Shown here piece after piece: positions 24,165-30,447 of a DNA stretch of 34,895 nt. Numbering within the stretch: the first letter of the stretch is position 1; each line of letters opens with the position of its first letter. The stretch is from Planctomycetia bacterium (lineage in GTDB: Bacteria; Planctomycetota; UBA8108; UBA1146), in assembly GCA_009937185.1 (NCBI GenBank), contig JAACCY010000063.1:1-34895 (forward strand), written 5' to 3'. The position numbers were made by a program, and so were the translations under genes. The notes under the pieces are model-generated. The model was not told the DNA's origin. It made no database searches and worked only from the letters and a program-made list of their open reading frames with translations.

Positions 24165-25280
24165 TTAAGCCGTGAGTATGGCTCGCTCGAGGAGTTCCTG
24201 AGGGGTGGGGCCCGCTCCACTTTTCATTTGCCAGTCCATTTCAATAAGAGACGCAATGATTTTTTCAATTCGGGCTTTATTGCAATGCCTGAATTGCTTC
24301 CTGATCCGTGGGAGAAAAGGCCTCGCGATTCCCGTTTCTGCAAGAATCTCAGCCTCTTTTCCACCTTTTTCAACAATGGCGTGTACTGCGCGCAATTCAC
24401 GGGCTCGTTTTAGGGCCATCGCAGAGCATTGAAGCATCAGTCCCTGTGGGTTTTTGACTCTTTGGTCCTTCTCGTCTAGCCAGCCCGTTTCCAGCATATT
24501 TGCTAGCAACTCAAGAGCACCAGATCGATCATTTTCAAACCAACGATCTACCAAGTCAAAGGCACTTCCGTCGCCGCCCGACGGTGTTTGTTCGAGTACG
24601 ATTTCCTCGTCAACGATTTGAGTCTTGTTCGCATCGGATAAGAGTGAAATCTTCTCTACGGTACTCGCGAGAGGAGCCATGACCGGACCGAGTCTGTCGA
24701 TCAAGATCTGAGCTGTCTCAGGTGCGATTTGTAGGCCCTTCTGACGGAACCTGTGAACAACCCAGTGATTCATGTCGTGATCCCACGGTGAAGCGTCAGG
24801 TTTCCAGGGTGGAGGTCTGTGAAACGGCCTGTCGGCGCTAATCCACCATCCTGTTGTCTTGAGTAGCTTTGCGATCTTTGAGCGACCGTCGAGGGATTTT
24901 GCACGCAATATTAATAAACTGTTCCCTAATGATTCAGCAAGAATCCTGCCCCATGCCTCTGGATCCAGTTTGAACCAACGATCGGCATCGTCGATGACCA
25001 CGACGGGAGTTCCTCCGAAGAGACTGGGTGTTCTGAGTTCGTCGAAGATATCGCGGAGCTTATCCTCGTCAGGTTTGACCTGGGCACCGATTTCGTGGAT
25101 TTGATCTTTGTCTGGTGCTCCTCCAGAAAGTTTCTCAAATATCAGATTACGGGCTTCTCGTATTAACAGATCTTCTTTACCGACGATCACAGCGACACTT
25201 GGAAACTCGCGATCGAGTTTTTTTGCCAAAGTGGCCATCGTTAATGCTGCTGAAGTTTTTCCAGTTCTTTTCTTGGACAT
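24165..25280 (-). CDS. holA: DNA polymerase III subunit delta
   Basis: A 371-residue clamp-loader delta subunit. Recognisable features are the N-terminal AAA+-like part (SVAVIVGKEDLLIREARNLI), FDELRTPSLFGGTPVVVIDD around 85-105 (the delta signature that places the clamp-opening loop), and the helical collar domain (SAFDLVDRWFENDRSGALEL, LQCSAMALKRARELR). It opens the beta clamp during DNA loading. ATG 25280 is chosen as the first ATG; no good ribosome binding site precedes it, and the frame stays open to 25409, so the start is moderately sure. The extension would overlap the riboswitch region on the opposite strand. The end abuts the pseudopilin operon tail to tail. Confidence 0.85.
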   Translation of the reverse strand: MSKKRTGKTSAALTMATLAKKLDREFPSVAVIVGKEDLLIREARNLIFEKLSGGAPDKDQIHEIGAQVKPDEDKLRDIFDELRTPSLFGGTPVVVIDDADRWFKLDPEAWGRILAESLGNSLLILRAKSLDGRSKIAKLLKTTGWWISADRPFHRPPPWKPDASPWDHDMNHWVVHRFRQKGLQIAPETAQILIDRLGPVMAPLASTVEKISLLSDANKTQIVDEEIVLEQTPSGGDGSAFDLVDRWFENDRSGALELLANMLETGWLDEKDQRVKNPQGLMLQCSAMALKRARELRAVHAIVEKGGKEAEILAETGIARPFLPRIRKQFRHCNKARIEKIIASLIEMDWQMKSGAGPTPQELLERAILTA

Positions 25281-25324
25281 ATGTATGAGTTTCAACTGCG
25301 AAGAGAGAATTACAACCCATGATC

Positions 25325-25352
25325 TTGACTCCCCATAATGATGCCATAAACT
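25325..25352 (+). promoter_or_regulatory. Candidate sigma70-type promoter for the riboswitch transcript
   Basis: TTGACT (25325-25330) and TAAACT (25347-25352) are spaced by 16 bases. This places a start site near 25360, about ten bases before the P1 stem of the cobalamin aptamer. The match is 5/6 and 4/6 to the consensus. The position relative to the aptamer supports it. Confidence 0.5.
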
Positions 25353-25369
25353 TCCTTTTTTCAAGGATT

Positions 25370-25552
25370 GACCCGGGAGTTCCGGGTCGGAAGTGTGGTG
25401 AAAATCCACCGCGGTGCCGCCGCTGTAACCGGGGACAATCCCTGCATTCTGACATTAGGTCGTATTCCTGATAGTCAGTAGCCACTTTGATCGAGAGATC
25501 GAGGGAAGGCGCAGAGGAGAGGTTGATCCGGAAGTCAGAAGACCTCCTTGAA
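25370..25552 (+). promoter_or_regulatory. Cobalamin (B12) riboswitch aptamer
   Basis: Conserved cobalamin-riboswitch elements appear in order: GGTGAAAATCC (25398-25408), GCCGCCGCTGTAACCGG (25417-25433), GCCACT (25480-25485), GAGGGAAGGC (25501-25510) and the B12 box GAAGTCAGAAGACC (25531-25544). The closing P1 stem is visible: TCAAGGA 25371-25377 pairs perfectly with TCCTTGA 25545-25551, extended by T25370-A25552. An early hairpin GACCCGG/CCGGGTC lies at 25380 +/- 10. Binding of adenosyl- or other cobalamins normally represses the downstream gene. The gene following is a secreted beta-propeller protein, not a known btuB or cob gene. Confidence 0.93.
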
Positions 25553-25561
25553 GATGATGGT

Positions 25562-25590
25562 CCTTTTCACGCCCCGAGCAGGGCAAAGGG
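25562..25590 (+). promoter_or_regulatory. Expression platform hairpin pairing the ribosome binding site
   Basis: CCTTT (25562-25566) pairs with AAAGG (25585-25589) and GCCC (25571-25574) with GGGC (25581-25584), enclosing a six-base loop. The AAAGGG paired here is the ribosome binding site of ATG 25598. This is what a translational 'off' state of a B12 riboswitch looks like. GACC (25541-25544) in the B12 box could instead pair with GGTC (25559-25562), a possible competing structure. Confidence 0.65.
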
Positions 25591-25597
25591 TTTTGCT

Positions 25598-26992
25598 ATG
25601 CGATTTTCATTCTTCCATTTTCATGATCCATCCATCTCCGACGTTCTGACATATCGGCCCTTCCCGATTCTTTTCATAGTCATGTTGGCATTGCTGCCGG
25701 GCTTAGATGCTTCGTTATTCGCTCAGAATACAAACGCGACGATTTCTCTGTCGATCCCTGAAAGTTTGGTCGATGCGCATCCGTACAGGATTGTCAGCGC
25801 TCCAGGTGAGGAGTTGGGATATGTCAGCCTTTCCGGGGACGTGACACCCTTTGGTGAGGCTGTCGAAGATTATGCGAATAATCTGATCCAAGAAATTAAT
25901 CTGCACACTTTAGAAAAGGTCCGCGTTTTCCAGGTAGGGTTCTTCCCTACTGAAATGGTGATCGTGGGTCAGCAACTTTTCGTCACGTGTTCCAATGATA
26001 ATTCGCTGTACTCCATCAACTTAGACACTTCGAACGTCACGAGTTTCCCTATGACAGATTCTTCCGGAGCGGACGTATCATTTCTTTCGGGGATTGTGGA
26101 AAGTCCAACGGGTGAAATCTATGTGGGATCCAATGGCGGAAATTTCGACGGTTCTGATGAAAATGTTATCGTTTTTGATCCTGTGTCACAGTCGATAGTG
26201 GGTCGTTTAAATGTACCTGGAGCCATCACTCGTTTTTCTTGGCACAATAATCAACTCGTGATTCCCGTCGGATATCCAGATAATGACTTCTCTGCCGCTC
26301 CTGTGTTGCGCTGGATCGATCCCGTCACAAGTATGGTGACTGCTGAGTTGCCGATATCTGTAGATACTTCCGATTTCCCAATGCCTTCCGATATCACCTC
26401 TCTTGGGGACGGCACGGCGGCTTTAACCGTCATCGGTGGAAGTAATGAAGTGTTCCATATCGATTTGGAGAGCCAGACCTTACTCGGTAACTGGACGCTT
26501 CCCGGAACAGACTATTTACAAAGTCGGGTACTGCCGTTAAACGACAACACTCTTGTGGTGGCAGACTTTATCGATGGAGTTCTGCATCAGATTGATCTGG
26601 CGACAGGCGACATTGAGACCTTTGCCTCCGGTTTGCAGCTTCCCGTGGACATGCATTTACGTGATGGCCGTTTGTTCGTCGCTGAGCAGGCTCTTGAGCA
26701 GCTGAGCGTTTTTGTTGGTCCGGGTGGTTTTATCCGAGGAGACGTCAACAACGATCAAATGATCGACATTAGTGATCCGATAATGTCTCTGGGGTATCTG
26801 TTTTTGGGCGGTGATTTAGCTTGCCAAGATGCCGCTGATTATAATGATGACGAATCTCTCGACCTTTCAGATGCGATATCTTTGCTCGAGTTTTTGTTTT
26901 CTATGGGGGATTCCCCAGCATATCCCTATCCTCTAGGCGGAGGTGATCTGGGTGGCGATGATCTGGATTGTGAACAGGGGCTTGATTTTTGA
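25598..26992 (+). CDS. B12-riboswitch-controlled secreted beta-propeller protein with dockerin-like tail
   Basis: A 464-residue exported protein. The N-terminus has a hydrophobic segment ending LPGLDASLFAQ, a signal peptide with a long n-region and no lipobox Cys. Residues about 60-370 contain YVTN/YncE-like beta-propeller blades (VRVFQVGFFPTEMVIVG.QLFVTCSNDNSLYSINL; LVVADFIDGVLHQIDLATGD). From about 377 to 464 it has two dockerin-like calcium loops (RGDVNNDQMIDISDPIMSLG; DYNDDESLDLSDAISLLEF). ATG 25598 has AAAGGG seven bases upstream; the frame extension to 25487 runs through the aptamer. Control by a cobalamin riboswitch suggests a role in acquiring B12 or corrinoids. In Bacteroides the surface beta-propeller BtuG binds B12; homology to BtuG cannot be judged by eye, so the function is inference. 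A second propeller gene follows 50 bases on. Confidence 0.85.
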   Translation: MRFSFFHFHDPSISDVLTYRPFPILFIVMLALLPGLDASLFAQNTNATISLSIPESLVDAHPYRIVSAPGEELGYVSLSGDVTPFGEAVEDYANNLIQEINLHTLEKVRVFQVGFFPTEMVIVGQQLFVTCSNDNSLYSINLDTSNVTSFPMTDSSGADVSFLSGIVESPTGEIYVGSNGGNFDGSDENVIVFDPVSQSIVGRLNVPGAITRFSWHNNQLVIPVGYPDNDFSAAPVLRWIDPVTSMVTAELPISVDTSDFPMPSDITSLGDGTAALTVIGGSNEVFHIDLESQTLLGNWTLPGTDYLQSRVLPLNDNTLVVADFIDGVLHQIDLATGDIETFASGLQLPVDMHLRDGRLFVAEQALEQLSVFVGPGGFIRGDVNNDQMIDISDPIMSLGYLFLGGDLACQDAADYNDDESLDLSDAISLLEFLFSMGDSPAYPYPLGGGDLGGDDLDCEQGLDF

Positions 26993-27042
26993 CCCCTCCA
27001 GAAGGCATCCTTTTTACGACTCTTGAACGGAGAATTCTCGCC

Positions 27043-28284
27043 ATGAAAATCTTGACATCTTTGTTGTTCCTTCTTTTCGTCGTTCAACCTGTTCAGGCGC
27101 AATCTGTCTGGTTTGGTAGCGACCTCGCTTTGTTGTCTATCGATGGTGATACGAGCGTTGTTTTAGACGACCTCGACAACTCTATTGAGTTGATCAGTCG
27201 TACCTCCGATGGCGGAGCATGGATTTATCTCAGCGAAAATACTTCTTTGCAACGAATCTCAGCTTCAGGAGACGTCTCGTTTTCTGTTCCCACTGAAACA
27301 GGTCTTGCAGCGATGGCTGTCGATGCGACAGGTGCTGTGTGGGCAACTCGACCAGGAATGAACGACGTTATCCGCATTGCTCCTAGCAGTTTTGAAGTTT
27401 CGAGTTACCTCGTTTCCGGTGTTCCGCATGGCATCACTGTTGACGGCTTAGGTCGAGTTTGGGTGACCTGTTCATATTCTAATGAAGTACAAATACTTTC
27501 GACGACGGGTGAAATCCTACAGACGATACCTGTGGGTTTCTTTCCGACTGGCATTTCTGCAACACATGACTTTGGTGTTTGGGTTGCAGAAAAGCAGGGT
27601 TTGCGTCGTCTCGATTCTGCAGGCAACTCGGTATGGTCGGATGTTGCAGGAATCTTCCCGATAGGCGTGACCACCGATACTTCAGGCCGAGGCTGGTTTA
27701 CCTGTCAAGTAAGCCACCAGGTTGTCGTCGTTTCTGATCTCGGTATCGATATGATCATCGACGTTCCCGCGCGTCCTCTAGGCGTCGCTGCTCATGTTGA
27801 CGGTTCAGTTTCTGTTCTTTCACGTTTGGGCGCGACCATCAGTCGGATCGCAGGGACGGGTGAGTTGTTGAGCTCACACTCCACCTCTTACCCAACGGGT
27901 AAAGGCGATCTCTCTGGAATCCAATTGGCGACAGTCGTTGCGCCAACATTGGATTTCGACGAAGACGGAATTACAAACCAAGCAGAAGTGTTCGCAGGTA
28001 CGAATCCTTTCGTCGCCACGCAAATTGAGTTTGTCCGCGGAGACGTTGATCGGGATGGTTCGATCGCGTTAGCGGATGCCCTGCTTTCTATGGAGATCTT
28101 GTTTTTGCAGGAGTCGACAGATTGCCTAGAGGCCCTAGACGTCAATGACGATTGCTCATTGGATCTTGCTGACCCCATCAGAATCCTGGGCTATTTGTTT
28201 CTTTCTGACAGTCCGCCAGAATCTCCATTTCCGGAATACGGCCCTGATCCCACGCCTCAGGGGGGATTCTCCTGCAACAATTAG
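27043..28284 (+). CDS. Second secreted beta-propeller protein with dockerin-like tail
   Basis: A 413-residue exported protein with a clear signal peptide MKILTSLLFLLFVVQPVQA|Q. Residues about 25-290 form beta-propeller blades of the Vgb/YVTN type (GVPHGITVDGLGRVWVTCSY, IPVGFFPTGISATHDFGVWV, DVPARPLGVAAHVDGSVSVL). Then comes a thrombospondin-3-like calcium motif (DEDGITNQAEVFAGTNPF) and a dockerin-like pair (RGDVDRDGSIALADALLSME; DVNDDCSLDLADPIRILGYL). ATG 27043 has CGGAGAA upstream; the TTG at 26989 overlapping the previous stop is less likely because the signal peptide starts at 27043. It has no riboswitch of its own and is probably co-transcribed with the first propeller gene, so it would share B12 control at the transcript level at least. 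The two proteins are paralogous in layout but diverged in sequence. Confidence 0.85.
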   Translation: MKILTSLLFLLFVVQPVQAQSVWFGSDLALLSIDGDTSVVLDDLDNSIELISRTSDGGAWIYLSENTSLQRISASGDVSFSVPTETGLAAMAVDATGAVWATRPGMNDVIRIAPSSFEVSSYLVSGVPHGITVDGLGRVWVTCSYSNEVQILSTTGEILQTIPVGFFPTGISATHDFGVWVAEKQGLRRLDSAGNSVWSDVAGIFPIGVTTDTSGRGWFTCQVSHQVVVVSDLGIDMIIDVPARPLGVAAHVDGSVSVLSRLGATISRIAGTGELLSSHSTSYPTGKGDLSGIQLATVVAPTLDFDEDGITNQAEVFAGTNPFVATQIEFVRGDVDRDGSIALADALLSMEILFLQESTDCLEALDVNDDCSLDLADPIRILGYLFLSDSPPESPFPEYGPDPTPQGGFSCNN

Positions 28285-28521
28285 GTGATGTCGGGGCAGG
28301 GAGACTTGAATTTCTTATGCCCGAGGTGTCTGATGCATGTGTTGACCTGCTCAAACCAATTCGGTTCTGGGCGAGGTCACGTTGGCTCCAGTCCGTATTA
28401 TTCCCGGCTCCTGCCAGGATAAGGGCTGCTTCCCGAGTGTCTTGAGTGGGATGGTATAACTTTCCAATCCCCAATTTGCTCTTGGTGGATTCATCTCACC
28501 GAGAAGGCGAGCCATCTTATC

Positions 28522-28539
28522 GTCGGGAGATAACCCGAC
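28522..28539 (+). promoter_or_regulatory. Small hairpin just upstream of the NYN gene
   Basis: GTCGGG (28522-28527) and CCCGAC (28534-28539) form a 6-bp stem with loop AGATAA, directly in front of the ribosome binding region GAAAGG and ATG 28555. There is no T-run. The rest of the 270-base gap between 28284 and 28555 shows no gene or clear terminator. Confidence 0.35.
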
Positions 28540-28554
28540 CCGAAAGGTAATGAC

Positions 28555-29343
28555 ATGCAATCCAAGGTCGATCAGGAACATCAGATCGCCGTTTTCATCG
28601 ATCTCGACAATATCGCCATCGGTGTTAAAGAAGCAAATATTAAGAAGCTCGATATCAATAAGATTCTCGACAGGCTTGTCGAGAAAGGAAAAATCACTGT
28701 CAAGAAAGCATACGCCGACTGGACAACTTGGCGTCAATATAAGGTTCCATTCCATGAGAGTGCTGTCGAGTTGATCGATATCCCCATGAGAAAAATGACC
28801 GGAAAAAACAGTGCTGATATCAAAATGGTTGTCGATGCATTAGAGCTTTCGTATACGAAGGCTCATGTCGATACTTTTGTGTTGGTTTCTGGTGATAGTG
28901 ACTTTTCTCCTTTGGTTTCTCAGTTAAGGGAAAACAACAAAAAGATTATTGGGATTGGTGTGAAGAACTCTTCCAGTAATCTGCTGATCGACAATTGCGA
29001 CGAGTTTATCTTTTACGAAGACCTCGTTCGCACACGTAAGAAGAGAACGCGTACCTCTGCGAAAACTCCAACAAGGAAACTCTCCAAGGATCAAACCGCC
29101 GCGTTCCAGTTACTTCTGGGTTCTATTGCTGCATTGCAGCGAGAAAATTACGAAGTGATTTGGGGTTCGATGGTGAAGCAGACCATGAAACGCAAGCAGC
29201 CCACGTTTAGTGAGGAATACCATGGATACTCTCACTTTTCGAAGTTGCTCGAAGATGCGGAAAAGCACAACTTGATCAAGGTCCATCGAGATCAGAGAAG
29301 TGGCACTTATATCATCGATGAATTGATCGCGGATGACGTTTAG
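28555..29343 (+). CDS. NYN-domain (LabA/DUF88-type) nuclease-like protein with LOTUS domain
   Basis: A 262-residue protein. Residues about 10-155 form a NYN/PIN-like domain: IAVFIDLDNIAIG with Asp16 and Asp18, KNSADIKMVVDALEL with an acidic residue, and VLVSGDSDFSPLVSQLRE with the SGDSDF signature. These acidic residues form the metal site of this RNase-like fold. A basic linker (TRKKRTRTSAKTPTRK) leads to a C-terminal OST-HTH/LOTUS domain about 178-260 (EEYHGYSHFSKLLEDAEKHN), which binds RNA or G-quadruplex-like nucleic acid in studied members. It is likely a cytoplasmic RNA-binding or RNA-cleaving protein. Start ATG 28555 with GAAAGG 28540-28545 upstream. Convergent overlap with apaH at the 3' end. 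Confidence 0.88.
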   Translation: MQSKVDQEHQIAVFIDLDNIAIGVKEANIKKLDINKILDRLVEKGKITVKKAYADWTTWRQYKVPFHESAVELIDIPMRKMTGKNSADIKMVVDALELSYTKAHVDTFVLVSGDSDFSPLVSQLRENNKKIIGIGVKNSSSNLLIDNCDEFIFYEDLVRTRKKRTRTSAKTPTRKLSKDQTAAFQLLLGSIAALQRENYEVIWGSMVKQTMKRKQPTFSEEYHGYSHFSKLLEDAEKHNLIKVHRDQRSGTYIIDELIADDV

Positions 29344-30155
29344 GGGTCTATCTCTAAATCGTCGCAACATCCTACGCGCAGTGTCGTGCCTTTAAATGGG
29401 TTCATGGCGATGAGTTCACCACCATAGACACAACCGGTGTCAATTCCGTGGATTCCCGACTTGTGGAACTCACCCAAACGAGCCCAGTGCCCAAACACGA
29501 TTTGACGATCATTGTCGCTGGATCGCGGAACATCGAACCAGGGCTTGTGTCCTTGAGGGGCATTTTTGGGATGATCCGTGAAGTTGTCGAGTGAAGAGCC
29601 GTCTTGAATACTGACGCAGCGGATTCGGGTGAGAATACTGACCACTTCCCAAATGGGGTGACCCGGCTTTTTATACCAATCGCTGAGTCCTTCTTTGATC
29701 GCTAAGGATGCTTGAGAGCTCAAGTGGAGGAATTGGTCTTCACTCCAATCGGGTTTGATCCCAGCATGGACGACCCGGATCTTAGTCTCTTCATTCTCAA
29801 AGTCATGATGGAACCTTTGCTGAAGGAACCAATCACGCCAAACCTTGCTCGCTGGAGCGTCTAGAAGGCTATCTGTTCGATCCGTAGGTCGGTTGTTCGT
29901 AATACCTTCTTCGCAGGCCAGCAGGTGTAGGTCATGATTTCCGAGGGTGACGTGGGCTCTCTCTCCGAGGTTCATGACGAAATCGAGAACCCCAGCGCTT
30001 TGAGGTCCTTTTCCCACCAAATCACCCACGAAATAAATACGGGACTGGGGGGACTGTGCATCGATGGATTCGAAGAGCTTTTCTAGTGTTGCTAGACAGC
30101 CATGGACGTCGCCAATGATCCAGGTCTCTGATTCTGGGCTGAGATACGGATTCAT
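29340..30155 (-). CDS. apaH: Symmetrical bis(5'-nucleosyl)-tetraphosphatase
   Basis: A 271-residue calcineurin-type metallophosphoesterase, close to the ~280 residues of E. coli ApaH. Metal-binding motifs are in place: GDVHG (15-19), VGDLVGKGP (about 42-50), LGNHDLHLLA (about 72-81), and HAG near 130. The ApaH-specific C-terminal blocks VFGHWARLGEF and IDTGCVYGGELIAM are also there, which separate it from PrpA-type protein phosphatases. It hydrolyses Ap4A to two ADP and also removes Np4 caps from RNA in E. coli. Start ATG 30155; GAAAG lies upstream. It is downstream of tRNA-Arg on the same strand, separated by a GC-rich hairpin. Confidence 0.9.
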   Translation of the reverse strand: MNPYLSPESETWIIGDVHGCLATLEKLFESIDAQSPQSRIYFVGDLVGKGPQSAGVLDFVMNLGERAHVTLGNHDLHLLACEEGITNNRPTDRTDSLLDAPASKVWRDWFLQQRFHHDFENEETKIRVVHAGIKPDWSEDQFLHLSSQASLAIKEGLSDWYKKPGHPIWEVVSILTRIRCVSIQDGSSLDNFTDHPKNAPQGHKPWFDVPRSSDNDRQIVFGHWARLGEFHKSGIHGIDTGCVYGGELIAMNPFKGTTLRVGCCDDLEIDP

Positions 30156-30175
30156 GCCCGACTTTCAGTGAAATA

Positions 30176-30198
30176 CGCCGGGAGCAAGGCTCCCGGCG
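30176..30198 (-). terminator. GC-rich hairpin after tRNA-Arg
   Basis: CGCCGGGAG (30176-30184) and CTCCCGGCG (30190-30198) form a perfect 9-bp stem with a five-base loop. On the minus strand it follows the tRNA 3' end by 12 bases and is followed by only a short TATTT, so it is an imperfect terminator or a processing signal. It also lies just upstream of the apaH start. Confidence 0.55.
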
Positions 30199-30210
30199 CA
30201 AAACTTGATA

Positions 30211-30283
30211 CGACCCTGGCACGATTCGAACGTGCGACACCCGGCTCCGGAGGCCGGTGCTCTATCCACTGAGCTACAGGGCC
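30211..30283 (-). tRNA. tRNA-Arg (anticodon CCG)
   Basis: On the minus strand the cloverleaf is complete: acceptor GGCCCTG pairs with CAGGGTC (one G-U), D-arm GCTCAGTGGATAGAGC, anticodon arm CCGGC-CTCCGGA-GCCGG with anticodon CCG, variable loop, and T-arm with GTTCGAATC. Discriminator base G at 30211. CCA is not encoded. It reads the CGG codon of arginine. Confidence 0.95.
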
Positions 30284-30330
30284 ACTGATTTGCAAAGTTC
30301 AGCGATCCACTGATTGAGAATGAGGGATCC

Positions 30331-30447
30331 ATGAGCGATATGCCCGCAAAAACACAATCATTTGAATCTCAGGTTTTATCAGATCCATATCCCAGCGTCT
30401 ATACGACTGGAGAGGAAGCATTGAATGGGTATACAATCTGTCTATGA
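30331..30447 (+). CDS. Small ORF translationally linked to ktrB
   Basis: A 38-residue ORF beginning MSDMPAKTQSFESQ and ending GYTICL. ATG 30331 follows GAGGG at 30322-30326, and its TGA (30445-30447) overlaps ATG 30444 of the potassium channel gene as ATGA. The channel gene itself has no ribosome binding site of its own, so coupled translation is likely. The peptide has no membrane segment or recognised motif. It could be a leader peptide or a small partner protein; it could also be a chance ORF. Confidence 0.45.
   Translation: MSDMPAKTQSFESQVLSDPYPSVYTTGEEALNGYTICL

Noticed and set aside
25487-25597. Longer N-terminus for the first propeller protein
   Set aside because: The extra codons lie in the cobalamin aptamer and its expression platform and give a charged non-signal sequence.
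28351-28755. 134-codon open frame on the minus strand opposite the start of the NYN gene
   Set aside because: It overlaps the well-supported NYN coding sequence and its residues show no domain pattern; it is a shadow frame.
30211-30283. tRNA-Arg as an integration site of a mobile element
   Set aside because: No integrase gene and no second copy of the tRNA 3' end was seen nearby; flanking genes look like ordinary chromosomal genes.
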